Source: Woeseiaceae bacterium (GTDB taxonomy: Bacteria; Pseudomonadota; Gammaproteobacteria; Steroidobacterales; Woeseiaceae). Taken from it: a DNA stretch of 56,463 nt. Made by a program: the position numbers and the translations under genes. Positions 17,437-26,114 of the stretch are shown here, piece by piece. Position 1 is the stretch's first letter. Each line of letters opens with the position of its first letter. The stretch covers positions 1-56,463 of the forward strand of contig JABDOQ010000092.1 in assembly GCA_013043165.1 (NCBI GenBank), written 5' to 3'. The notes beneath the pieces are model-generated. The model was not told where the DNA came from. It saw only the letters and a list, made by a program, of their open reading frames with translations, and did not search any database.

Positions 17437-18290
17437 TTGCGCGCTCCTTTCACCTTGGCAACAAACAGGTCCGCCACTGAGGGCGTGCGGGGTTCGCCCA
17501 GGCCCTCGAGGTTGTCCCGGCTGACGCCCTCGAACAGCAGGACCGACTTGCCGAACATCTCATGTTCCGCGATAGGTCCGAGCCCTCGTGCTTTTATCGC
17601 GTTTTCACCGGAAGTCATGAGCTCGACGTAGGAATCGGTGATCGAGTCCATCGGCAAGTCAAGCAGGATCTTTCCGTCGTTGATAAACATGATGTCTGTC
17701 AACAAATTTTCGATTTCTTCAACCTGGTGCGTGGTAATCAGAATCGTGCGCTCTTCATCGAAATAGTCATTCAACAAATTGCCATAGAATTCTTTGCGGA
17801 AGATGATATCAAGGCCCAAGGTTGGCTCATCGAGGACCAGAAGCCTGGCATCGATCGCCATAATAATGGAAAGATGCAGTTGCACGACCATGCCTTTGGA
17901 AAGTTCACGAACTCTGGCATCCGACCGCACCTTGGTCTGACTCAAAAATCCCTCGGCGCGTTTGCGCGAGAAGTTGGGGTGCACCGATTCAACGAATTCG
18001 AGCAGCTGTGTCACCTTTATCCAGCGCGGCAACACGGCCACGTCTGCAATGAAACAGATGTTCTTCAAGAGTTCCTTGCGCTGCTTGAAGGGATCGAGCC
18101 CGAGCACCGTGAGTTCGCCGTCACATTCGGTCAGTCCGAGCATGGCTTTCAACAGCGTGGTTTTGCCGGCGCCGTTCGGACCGATCAATCCGAGTATTTT
18201 GCCCTGCTCGATCTCGAAGCTGACATCATCGACAGCTCGTACCGCCCCGAAGTGTTTTGAAACGCCGCGGGCGTTGACCACACTAGTCAT
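17433..18290 (-). CDS. ABC transporter ATP-binding protein
   Basis: 285 residues. Walker A GPNGAGKTT (about 36-44), Walker B LLVLDEPTLGLD and an H-loop histidine in TTHQVEE are intact. The ABC signature is degenerate (ELSKGM in place of LSGGQ). That pattern is common in the ATPases of small GntR-linked exporters, so it is not in itself a sign of inactivity. The start overlaps the end of the gntR gene by 8 bases and the stop overlaps the permease start by 4. It energises the permease at the inner membrane. Confidence 0.93.
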   Translation of the reverse strand: MTSVVNARGVSKHFGAVRAVDDVSFEIEQGKILGLIGPNGAGKTTLLKAMLGLTECDGELTVLGLDPFKQRKELLKNICFIADVAVLPRWIKVTQLLEFVESVHPNFSRKRAEGFLSQTKVRSDARVRELSKGMVVQLHLSIIMAIDARLLVLDEPTLGLDIIFRKEFYGNLLNDYFDEERTILITTHQVEEIENLLTDIMFINDGKILLDLPMDSITDSYVELMTSGENAIKARGLGPIAEHEMFGKSVLLFEGVSRDNLEGLGEPRTPSVADLFVAKVKGARK

Positions 18291-18666
18291 TCTCTACTCC
18301 TGCATCTTTATTCGGTATTTTAGAGCGCAGCAGCTCAGCTTCATCAAGCCCGAGCCGGTCGATGGTTGCCCGCACTCTCGGCCACTCCTTATCGAGGAAT
18401 CGCCGCCGTTCTGCTTTCAACAGCTTTGTACGGGCGCCTTCGTTCACAAACATGCCGCGACCGCGTTTTTTCTCGACCAGCCCCTCGTCCACGAGCTCCT
18501 GGTAGCCTTTGAGCACGGTCAGCGGGTTGAGCCGATATTCTGCAGCGACATTTCGTACCGACGGCAAGGCATCGCCATCGGCCAGCACGCCTTCGAGGAT
18601 CATCGCCACCACGCGATCGCGCAGTTGACGATAGATCGGCTGATCTTCATCCCATTTCGGGTCCAT
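18283..18666 (-). CDS. GntR-family (YtrA subfamily) transcriptional regulator
   Basis: 127 residues: an N-terminal winged helix-turn-helix (about 8-75, IYRQLRDRVVAMILEG...LPSVRNVAAEYRLNPLTVLKGYQELVDEG) and only a short helical C-terminal dimerisation part, the YtrA plan. Such repressors control a linked ABC exporter. The ATG follows directly on the TAA of the upstream small gene. The perfect palindrome at 18885-18906 in front of the operon is the likely operator, so autorepression is expected. Confidence 0.93.
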   Translation of the reverse strand: MDPKWDEDQPIYRQLRDRVVAMILEGVLADGDALPSVRNVAAEYRLNPLTVLKGYQELVDEGLVEKKRGRGMFVNEGARTKLLKAERRRFLDKEWPRVRATIDRLGLDEAELLRSKIPNKDAGVEND

Positions 18667-18834
18667 TTAAGACCCGTTCCCCGGGTGGGCCACTTGACTG
18701 GCCTCGGCTGCCGCTTCCGCCCGAACCTCATCCTGAATCGTCGCATCCGCCTGGCCCGCGATGAACGCCATAACCATCAGCAGCATCAGGGTGAGGCCTA
18801 TGATTTCATTGTTAAGCTGTATTGACTTGAACAT
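18667..18834 (-). CDS. 55-residue membrane protein leading the gntR-ABC operon
   Basis: A short gene with a very good GGGAGA ribosome-binding site 6 bases before its ATG. The product starts MFKSIQLNNEIIGLTLMLLM; a membrane span covers about residues 11-27 and an acidic Ala-rich tail follows. Its stop codon abuts the ATG of the GntR gene, so it is the first cistron behind the operator palindrome. No family recognised. A small regulatory or accessory subunit of the exporter is plausible. Confidence 0.7.
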   Translation of the reverse strand: MFKSIQLNNEIIGLTLMLLMVMAFIAGQADATIQDEVRAEAAAEASQVAHPGNGS

Positions 18835-18884
18835 TTCCCATCTCCCGGGACTTGCCCGGCCTTGTAATCCGGTACAGTGATCTG

Positions 18885-18906
18885 GTGTTATAGTTAACTA
18901 TAACAC
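18885..18906. promoter_or_regulatory. perfect 22-bp palindrome, likely GntR operator
   Basis: Each half is GTGTTATAGTT, meeting at a central TTAA. It lies about 50 bases upstream of the small membrane protein gene and between it and the divergent sigma-factor gene. Size, symmetry and location fit an operator of a dimeric GntR/YtrA repressor. It might influence both directions. Confidence 0.7.
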
Positions 18907-19075
18907 TGATTTACTGGATTGCAACCCTTGTGAAGCCCTTTTTGTAACCCGAGGCCGGGCCGGGCTGCGTTTATAGAGGCAGTGAAACGAGGTCTTGATG
19001 GCAGCAAGCATAGAATCCGTGGCGAGATCGAGAACCGCTCTTTGCAGCGGGACGGTGCTCGCCTATGCTCCAGCC

Positions 19076-19633
19076 ATGGGGCATATTCCCGACGACAGCG
19101 CGCTGATGCTGCGGTACAAGGACGGCGACATAAAGGCGTTCGAGACCTTGTATCGCAGACACAACGATCCTCTGTACCGGTATTTGTTGCGCCTGTGCCG
19201 TCACCGCGACACGGCTGAGGACATCTTCCAGGACGTCTGGGGCAAGATCGTAAAATCGCGTGCGTCATATCGACCGACTGCCAAGTTCACGACCTTCCTG
19301 TACCGCGTCGCCCATAACTGCTTTATTGACCATGTTCGCCGCAACAAACGTCATTCGAACAGCACCGAGCTGGACGCAGAACTACATTGCCACCCGGGAG
19401 AACAGCCCGAGGCCCTGACGGAACGCAGCCTCGCGAAAGAGCGTCTCGACAAGGCGCTGCTCGATTTACCCGACGAGCAGCGGGATGCCTTCTTGTTGCG
19501 CGAGGAAGCCGGCCTGAATCTCGACCAGATTGCCGCAGTCACGGGTAGCAACCGAGAAACAGCAAAAAGCCGGCTACGCTACGCCGTGCGCAAGCTGCGC
19601 GCGGCAATCGATGAACAACCGGAGCGACAATGA
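19076..19633 (+). CDS. RNA polymerase sigma factor, sigma-70/ECF type
   Basis: 185 residues from ATG 19076 (MGHIPDDSALM), where similarity to ECF proteins begins; an upstream start at 18995 would add 27 residues that do not look conserved. Region 2 is FETLYRRHNDPLYRYLL...DTAEDIFQDVWGKI, and region 4 is LLDLPDEQRDAFLLREEAGL followed by a helix-turn-helix. It redirects RNA polymerase to stress or envelope genes. Its stop overlaps the next start by 4 bases, the arrangement typical of a sigma factor with its anti-sigma factor. Confidence 0.92.
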   Translation: MGHIPDDSALMLRYKDGDIKAFETLYRRHNDPLYRYLLRLCRHRDTAEDIFQDVWGKIVKSRASYRPTAKFTTFLYRVAHNCFIDHVRRNKRHSNSTELDAELHCHPGEQPEALTERSLAKERLDKALLDLPDEQRDAFLLREEAGLNLDQIAAVTGSNRETAKSRLRYAVRKLRAAIDEQPERQ

Positions 19634-20433
19634 GTAACGAGCGAAAAAATCGCGACTCAGACCGCCTGGTCGCCGACACATACAGGGTAGTGGCGCAGGA
19701 GCGGGTACCCGAGCATCTGAACAAAAGGATGCTGCGCATGGCAGCCCGCGAAGGCCGCACGCCCTATTCCCGCGCCCGCGCGTGGATGCGGCCGGCAGCC
19801 TGGGCCGCCACCGTTGGGTTGAGCCTCGCGATTGTGCTGGAACTGACCCGATTGCCGCCAATCGAGCCGGATACGGTCAGTATCGCCGTGCCCGCGCAGG
19901 AACTCGCCGACAAGAATGATGATGTTGCCGGCCAAACCACATCCGCCGCAGACTCCGCAGATCGAGTATCAATGGATACCTTCGCGCCGAAAGACATGGC
20001 CGTTGTGAGCAGGGCGGAAAGCCGCGCTCGCGCGCAGTCGGGCCCCAACCAGGTACCGGTCGCTCCGCAGGCGGACGTCGACGGTGCCCCCGATGAGAGC
20101 GCTGCGGCCAGGGGTGTCAGGGCCGATGAGGATGTCCCTGCCAGCAGCGTCATCGCTGAGCGAGACACGGGTGAACGACCCTCGAATGGCCGACGCTCGG
20201 CTGAAAGCCTCATGGCGGCGCCGGTTTCAGCGGCAGCGCCATCCGCCGTGGCTGAGCAGAAAGCACCCGAATCCGGCGTCGCTTGCAGAGCGGAGCTGCG
20301 CGAATCCGCTGAGTCCTGGATCGGCTGTATCAGGCAGCTGCGTGACAGCGGACGGGAAGAGCTGGCGGACAGAGAATACGAGGAATTTCAGCGAATTTTC
20401 CCGAATTTCGCCGAAACGGAAGCGCATAAGTAA
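19630..20433 (+). CDS. probable membrane anti-sigma factor
   Basis: 267 residues. A cytoplasmic N-terminal stretch of about 55 residues is followed by one membrane span (about 57-72, WAATVGLSLAIVLEL). A long low-complexity Ala/Ser/Asp-rich periplasmic region comes next, then a short conserved-looking C-terminal helix with two Cys (SGVACRAEL, SWIGCIRQLRDSG). No zinc anti-sigma (HxxxCxxC) motif is visible, so the role is inferred from topology and the 4-base overlap with the sigma gene. The C-terminal part could be the sensor. Confidence 0.65.
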   Translation: MSNERKNRDSDRLVADTYRVVAQERVPEHLNKRMLRMAAREGRTPYSRARAWMRPAAWAATVGLSLAIVLELTRLPPIEPDTVSIAVPAQELADKNDDVAGQTTSAADSADRVSMDTFAPKDMAVVSRAESRARAQSGPNQVPVAPQADVDGAPDESAAARGVRADEDVPASSVIAERDTGERPSNGRRSAESLMAAPVSAAAPSAVAEQKAPESGVACRAELRESAESWIGCIRQLRDSGREELADREYEEFQRIFPNFAETEAHK

Positions 20434-20512
20434 TCAACACCAGTGTTTGAAAGCCTCGCCGATGTTAAAATCGCGGCCGCAATTCGCCGCATAACAACGC
20501 AGGAATCCAACA

Positions 20513-21490
20513 ATGAAAGCACCCGTACGCGTCACCATCACTGGTGCTGCTGGCCAGATTGGCTATCAGCTCGCCTTCCGAATTGCGTCAGGCCAGATGC
20601 TTGGCAATGACCAGCCCGTCATTTTGCAACTGCTGGAAATTCCTCCCGCGCTAGCGGCGCTGCACGGCGTCGTCATGGAGCTCGATGATTGCGCGTTCCC
20701 GACGCTGGCCGGCATTGTTGCGACCGACGATCCGAACACGGCCTTTAAAGACAGCGACTATGCCCTGCTGGTGGGCGCGAGGCCGCGCGGCCCCGGTATG
20801 GAACGCAAGGACCTGCTGCAGGCAAACGCCGCCATTTTTTCTGTACAAGGCAAGGCCATAAACGAGCACGCAAGTAAAGATATCAGGGTGCTTGTCGTCG
20901 GTAATCCGGCGAACACAAATGCCTTGATTGCAAGCAGCAATGCCCCGGACATCGACCCGCGCAACTTTACTGCGATGACTCGCCTGGACCATAACCGGGC
21001 CAAAGCGCAGCTTGCGGCAAAGACTACCAGCCATGTCAATGACATCCGCCGCATGACTATCTGGGGCAACCACTCGGCGACCCAGTACCCGGACATCAGC
21101 CATGCCAGCGTTGGCGACAGTGCGGCCGCAGACCTGATCGATCAGGCCTGGCTCGTTGACGAGTTCATTCCGATTGTGCAGCAGCGTGGCGCGGCCATCA
21201 TTCAGGCACGTGGTGCATCGTCGGCCGCATCCGCCGCATCAGCCGCCATTGACCATATGCGCGACTGGGCGCTGGGAACGGCGGACGACGACTGGGTCAG
21301 CATGGCCATCCCCGCCGACGGCAGCTACGGCATCGAGCCGGGCATCGTCTATTCCTACCCGGTTCGTTGCCGTGATGGCCGCTACGAGATCGTAGAGGGG
21401 CTGTCTATCGACGACTTCAGTCGTGAACGCATGGTCAGGACTGAGACCGAGCTGCGCGAGGAACGTGCTGCGATCGAGGAACTGCTATAA
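20513..21490 (+). CDS. mdh: malate dehydrogenase
   Basis: 325 residues of the cytoplasmic-type (MDH type 2) family. It oxidises malate to oxaloacetate with NAD in the citric acid cycle. The NAD-binding motif is GAAGQIGY (residues 11-18). The mobile-loop arginines are in [13 protein letters not shown], and the catalytic pair is Asp159 with His187 (IWGNHS). Arg92 favours malate over lactate. It is apparently monocistronic, with a gap of about 80 bases on the 5' side. Confidence 0.97.
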   Translation: MKAPVRVTITGAAGQIGYQLAFRIASGQMLGNDQPVILQLLEIPPALAALHGVVMELDDCAFPTLAGIVATDDPNTAFKDSDYALLVGARPRGPGMERKDLLQANAAIFSVQGKAINEHASKDIRVLVVGNPANTNALIASSNAPDIDPRNFTAMTRLDHNRAKAQLAAKTTSHVNDIRRMTIWGNHSATQYPDISHASVGDSAAADLIDQAWLVDEFIPIVQQRGAAIIQARGASSAASAASAAIDHMRDWALGTADDDWVSMAIPADGSYGIEPGIVYSYPVRCRDGRYEIVEGLSIDDFSRERMVRTETELREERAAIEELL

Positions 21491-21555
21491 AGTGTTGATT
21501 GGCGTCGTTATGCGATCTTAACGTCGGGTCTTGTTGCGTTTTCGAGGTAATTGAT

Positions 21556-24126
21556 TTGTCTGGTCTGATTGTAAGTTTGTTCTGGTTGCTGCTGTTTGTA
21601 GGCGGCGGAATATTTCTCGCCTACCAACGCATTGATTTACGTACGTCGACGATTTCGACCGGTATCGCTTTGCTGGCCTACTGGATCTTCGGCGACGGCT
21701 TCGTGCTCTGGAAGCTGTTCCTGACGCTCTTGTTCGGGCTCATGCTAATTCCCAACTTCATCGAAGTAAGACGCGAAAAAATTACCAAGCCGCTACTCGA
21801 TATCTACCGCAAGATGCTGCCGTCGATGTCGGATACCGAGCGCGAGGCGCTCGAGGCGGGCAGCGTCTGGTGGGACGGCGAATTGTTCTCGGGTATGCCT
21901 GACTGGGACAAGCTGATGTCGTATCCGGCACCGAAATTGTCGGAAGAGGAACAGGCGTTCATCGACGGTCCCTGCGAAGAGCTTTGCCGGATGCTCGACG
22001 ACTGGGAGGTCTGCCACGAACTCGCCGATATGCCAAAAGAAGTCTGGGATTTCATCATCGAGAAGAAGTTTTTCGCGATGATCATTCCCAAAAAATACGG
22101 CGGCCTCGAGTTCTCCGCCTACGCCAACGCTGCGGTCATTACGAAACTCGCCAGCCGCAGTCCGACCGCCTCGTCGACCGTCGGCGTCCCCAATTCGCTG
22201 GGACCTGCGGAACTCCTGCTGCACTACGGCACCGAAAAACAAAAAGACCGCTATCTGCCGGGCCTTGCCGCAGGCACCGAGATTCCCTGTTTCGCGCTGA
22301 CCTCGCCGCAAGCCGGTTCGGACGCGGCTGCGCTCATCGACAATGGCGTCGTTTGCAAAGGCACCTGGAAAGGCAAAAAGATCGTGGGCATTCGCCTCAA
22401 CTGGAACAAGCGCTACATCACGCTGGCGCCGGTTGCTACCGTGCTCGGCCTGGCGTTCAAGCTGTATGACCCCGATCACCTGATAGGCGACAAGGACGAA
22501 TACGGCATAACCGCGGCCCTGGTACCCACGGACACACCGGGAGTGGAGGTCGGCCGTCGTCATTATCCGCTTTCGATCCCGTTTCAGAACGGGCCTACTT
22601 ATGGCAAGGACGTCTTCGTGCCGCTCGACGCCATCATTGGCGGTCAGGAGCAGGCCGGCAACGGCTGGAAGATGCTGGTTCAGCTGCTCTCGGTCGGCCG
22701 TGCGATTACGCTGCCATCGACAGCCTCGGGCGGTGGTCAGGCCGCAAGCTATGCGTCGGGCGCGTACGCAGTCATTCGCAAGCAGTTCAACACATCGATC
22801 GCGAACTTCGAGGGTGTCGGCGAAGCGCTGACGCGCATCGCGGGCGAGACTTATATTATGAACGCCGCGGTCGCGGTGACCGCGGGTGCAATCGATCAGG
22901 GTGAGAAGCCGGCCGTTCCATCCGCGATCCTCAAGTACCACTGCACCGAAATGGGCCGCAGGGTCGCTAACGACGCAATGGATGTGCACGGCGGCAAAGC
23001 CGTCATGATGGGGCCGAACAACTACCTCGGCCGTGGCTATATGGCAACGCCGATCGCGATCACGGTCGAAGGCGCGAATATCCTCACTCGCAGTCTTATC
23101 ATCTACGGTCAGGGCGCAATTCGCTGCCACCCGTTCGTACTGAGAGAACTTAACGCGGCCGGTGACGAGGATCATGATCGTGGCCTGCTCGAGTTTGACG
23201 ATGCGTTGTTTGGGCATATTGGATACGCGATCAGCAACATGGCGCGTTCGTTCTTCCTTGCTTTGACGCACGCTAAATTCAGTCGCGTGCCGCTCAACAC
23301 GCCGACACGCCGCTATTACCAGAACATCAACCGTTACAGCGCCAACTTCGCGCTTGCTTCAGATTTCGCGATGCTGACGCTGGGCGGTGGCCTGAAGAAG
23401 CGCGAACTGTTGTCGGCGCGGCTGGGTGATGTTTTGAGTTCAATGTACCTGGCATCGACCGTACTCAAACATTTCGAGAATCAGGGGCGCCGTGCGACCG
23501 ATCTGCCGCTCGTGGAATGGTCGGTGCGCACATTGATGTACCGGGCACAGGAATCGCTGCACGCTTTCCTGCGTAACCTCCCGAATCGTCCGGTCGCGAT
23601 GCTGCTGCGCCTGTTTATTTTTCCGCGAGGCCGCACCTATTCAGCACCGTCGGATGAAATCGGCTCACGAGTCGTCGATCTCTTAACGACACCCGGCGAG
23701 TCACGGGACCGTCTCAGCGAACTCGCGTACACGACGCTCGAACCGGGAAATCCGCTGGGATTGCTGCAGGAAGCCCTGGAACTGACAAAACAACACGTGC
23801 CCCTCGAACGTCGCTTGCGCCAGGCGCGCAAGGAAGGACTAATACACTCCGACTATCTCGGCCTGCAGATCGATGAAGCAGAAAAAGCACAGGTAGTCAG
23901 CAAAGCAGAGGCGCGCGCGCTGCGAGAGTACAATGGCAAGGTTGAGGCACTGCTTGCCGTCGATGATTTTACAACCGAGGAACTGGCCCGTTCGGCTGTC
24001 ACAAGGTCTGCACCGACTCCACCAAAAACGGCGCCAGCGAAAAAGTCCAGGCGCAAGAAAGCGGCAACGCCGAAAAGAGCTGCCAGCAGGAAAGCTGCGA
24101 GCAAGAAGAAGACCAAGACATCCTGA
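21556..24126 (+). CDS. fadE: acyl-CoA dehydrogenase, FadE type, with Lys-rich C-terminal tail
   Basis: 856 residues from TTG 21556, preferred because CGAGG lies about 9 bases upstream and the membrane segment then starts at once. A TTG at 21499 is the alternative. It oxidises acyl-CoA to enoyl-CoA with FAD in fatty-acid beta-oxidation. N-terminal membrane spans (about 3-60) precede the acyl-CoA dehydrogenase core. The catalytic Glu is in VEGANILTR, near residue 505. E. coli FadE has 814 residues. The extra length is mostly a C-terminal Lys/Ala/Arg-rich tail of about 30 residues after a Pro/Thr linker, resembling a histone H1 tail. Confidence 0.94.
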   Translation: MSGLIVSLFWLLLFVGGGIFLAYQRIDLRTSTISTGIALLAYWIFGDGFVLWKLFLTLLFGLMLIPNFIEVRREKITKPLLDIYRKMLPSMSDTEREALEAGSVWWDGELFSGMPDWDKLMSYPAPKLSEEEQAFIDGPCEELCRMLDDWEVCHELADMPKEVWDFIIEKKFFAMIIPKKYGGLEFSAYANAAVITKLASRSPTASSTVGVPNSLGPAELLLHYGTEKQKDRYLPGLAAGTEIPCFALTSPQAGSDAAALIDNGVVCKGTWKGKKIVGIRLNWNKRYITLAPVATVLGLAFKLYDPDHLIGDKDEYGITAALVPTDTPGVEVGRRHYPLSIPFQNGPTYGKDVFVPLDAIIGGQEQAGNGWKMLVQLLSVGRAITLPSTASGGGQAASYASGAYAVIRKQFNTSIANFEGVGEALTRIAGETYIMNAAVAVTAGAIDQGEKPAVPSAILKYHCTEMGRRVANDAMDVHGGKAVMMGPNNYLGRGYMATPIAITVEGANILTRSLIIYGQGAIRCHPFVLRELNAAGDEDHDRGLLEFDDALFGHIGYAISNMARSFFLALTHAKFSRVPLNTPTRRYYQNINRYSANFALASDFAMLTLGGGLKKRELLSARLGDVLSSMYLASTVLKHFENQGRRATDLPLVEWSVRTLMYRAQESLHAFLRNLPNRPVAMLLRLFIFPRGRTYSAPSDEIGSRVVDLLTTPGESRDRLSELAYTTLEPGNPLGLLQEALELTKQHVPLERRLRQARKEGLIHSDYLGLQIDEAEKAQVVSKAEARALREYNGKVEALLAVDDFTTEELARSAVTRSAPTPPKTAPAKKSRRKKAATPKRAASRKAASKKKTKTS

Positions 24127-24135
24127 TCAAGGCCC

Positions 24136-25527
24136 ATGACCACGCAAGCCGGGCCACTGCATGAACTAACATTCTCGGTTGAGCAGGAACGGGTCGCGGA
24201 GTTTGAGCTCTGGCTTGCCGGGCTCGCCGAAGAATCGTTGCACAAGCAAGGCCTCGAAGCGGCCCGTGTCTTCACCGTCGGCAACGATGCCGCTGACTGC
24301 GCGACCCTGATCTGTCAGTTTCAGTGTACTGACGACAGCGCGTTCAATGTATTGCTGGACGGCTTCTTTGCCGACACTGAAGCCGCGATCGCGCAGGAAT
24401 TCGGTACGACGGTCAAAGTCTCGAGTCGCACACTTCGCGAAGACGAGGTAGAAAACCTGCCGGCGGCTGTCGAAAGCCCTGATTGCCTCAACTGCGGCAC
24501 GCGTCTCAGGGGCCAGTATTGCGGCAACTGCGGCCAGCGGGCGAGCAGTCGCCTGATCAGTCTCTGGGAGCTTATCAGCGATGCTTTTGGCGACCTCCTG
24601 GAGTTCGATTCGCGCCTGTGGCGAACACTGCTACCGCTGTTGGCCCGTCCCGGTCGGCTGACCCGCGACTACCTTGAAGGCCGACGCGCGCGGTACATGC
24701 CGCCGTTTCGCACTTACCTCGTGCTCAGCGTAATTTTCTTCATCGTGGCGTTCTTCGATCCGCGCGACGACCTGAGCCTGTTATTCGAACCCGAGCCCGA
24801 ACCGGCACCCGAAGAAATCGCTGAAGAAGCCGCGGCAGCGGCAGCCGCCAAAAAGGAAATCCTCGACGAACTTGCCCGGGAGGGCATTATTGCCGGCGCT
24901 GCGAACCCGAAGGATAGCGTCGATAAAACGGCGGAGCGAGGACCGGAAGATGTCGGCAATAACAATACTAATACCGGTTTCAACATCGAGATCGACGATG
25001 AGACCGGTGAGTGTGTTGTTGACGCCGATGGCCTCAGCGAGTTGCCGCAGTGGCTGCAAAGGCGCCTGACACCGGAACGCCTGAAGCGGGTTTGCGAGCG
25101 CATCGGCGCGGATCAGGGCCAGACATTAGTTGGCCTGATGCTCGACAACATTCCTGTCGCGTTGATTGTGTTGTTGCCGCTAATGGCGCTGGTTCTGAAG
25201 ATCCTGTACCCACTGTCCCGACGCTACTTCGTTGAGCATCTGCTGTTCGTCATTCACTACCATGCCTATTTCTTCCTGATGCTGATCCTCGAGATACTTT
25301 TCGCGCGGATCTCGGCGCTGATACACCTTTCGGGCGTGATTTCCGGGCTCGTGCTGGTTGCAGCATCTTGCTACATACCGGTTTACCTTTACGTGGCGAT
25401 GCGCCATGTCTATGGTCAGGGGAGAACCCTGACATTTATCAAGTACGTTGCGCTGGTCATTTGCTATGCGGCGGGCGCAACCCTGACGATGCTTGGCGTA
25501 TTTCTGTTTGCGCTGTTCGCCGTCTGA
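24136..25527 (+). CDS. DUF4286-like plus DUF3667 membrane protein with zinc ribbon
   Basis: 463 residues in three parts. Residues about 1-100 look like a DUF4286 (ferredoxin-like fold) domain. Residues 117-132 form a zinc ribbon with Cys117, Cys120, Cys129 and Cys132 (CLNCGTRLRGQYCGNCGQ). From there a DUF3667 protein continues: a membrane span with YMPPFRTYLVLSVIFF, an acidic Ala/Glu-rich linker, and several spans in the last 130 residues. It begins 9 bases after fadE, so probably cotranscribed. The function of both families is unknown, and the fusion is unusual to my knowledge. Confidence 0.75.
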   Translation: MTTQAGPLHELTFSVEQERVAEFELWLAGLAEESLHKQGLEAARVFTVGNDAADCATLICQFQCTDDSAFNVLLDGFFADTEAAIAQEFGTTVKVSSRTLREDEVENLPAAVESPDCLNCGTRLRGQYCGNCGQRASSRLISLWELISDAFGDLLEFDSRLWRTLLPLLARPGRLTRDYLEGRRARYMPPFRTYLVLSVIFFIVAFFDPRDDLSLLFEPEPEPAPEEIAEEAAAAAAAKKEILDELAREGIIAGAANPKDSVDKTAERGPEDVGNNNTNTGFNIEIDDETGECVVDADGLSELPQWLQRRLTPERLKRVCERIGADQGQTLVGLMLDNIPVALIVLLPLMALVLKILYPLSRRYFVEHLLFVIHYHAYFFLMLILEILFARISALIHLSGVISGLVLVAASCYIPVYLYVAMRHVYGQGRTLTFIKYVALVICYAAGATLTMLGVFLFALFAV

Positions 25528-25553
25528 AACAACAAGAAAGAGGGAGTACGGAT

Positions 25554-26051
25554 ATGGTTCGACCAGACCTGGTTATCGGGACACTGGCCCTGGCGCTATG
25601 CCTGTCGGCATGCGGCGAGCCATCAGCACCTTTGGCAGAAAAACCGGCTCGGACCGAAACGGCGACAGAAAACGCGATGCAACCCGCCGTCCCGGTACGA
25701 GCCGCTTCGCCGGAGGGCGCCCGCGTATTTTTCATAACCCCGGCTAACGGAGATACGGTTTCCAATCCGGTCGATATTGAGTTTGGGATCGAAGTGATGG
25801 CCGTCGCCAAAGCGGGAGACAATCAGCCCGATTCGGGCCACCACCATTTATTGATCGATACGGACCTGCCCGACCTGGGCGCGCCGGTACCGGCTGACGC
25901 CAATCACGTGCACTTCGGCGATGGCAGCACCCGGACCGAGATTTCGCTTGAACCTGGCCAGCACACGCTGCGCCTGTTGCTCGCAGATTACCTGCATGTT
26001 CCACACGATCCGCCCGTAGTATCCGAAGTAATCACGATCACGGTGGAATAA
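25554..26051 (+). CDS. DUF4399 lipoprotein
   Basis: 165 residues from ATG 25554, placed by AGAGGGAG 7 bases upstream; the same frame is open further upstream, inside the previous gene. The signal sequence ends in the lipobox LSAC, so Cys22 or thereabouts is lipidated. After a disordered linker comes the DUF4399 domain, recognised by ARVFFITPANGDTV and by SGHHHLLIDT and LADYLHVPH. The His-rich segment suggests metal binding. Role unknown. Confidence 0.85.
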   Translation: MVRPDLVIGTLALALCLSACGEPSAPLAEKPARTETATENAMQPAVPVRAASPEGARVFFITPANGDTVSNPVDIEFGIEVMAVAKAGDNQPDSGHHHLLIDTDLPDLGAPVPADANHVHFGDGSTRTEISLEPGQHTLRLLLADYLHVPHDPPVVSEVITITVE

Positions 26052-26114
26052 ATGGTTGAGTGATGTGCCCGGGGACACTAAAATCGCCGGGCTACGTCAA
26101 ATCAGTCGGAAGAC

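Noticed and set aside
21793..23271. Minus-strand open frame of 492 codons
   Set aside because: Antisense to fadE; Arg/His/Val-rich product typical of a shadow frame in GC-rich DNA.
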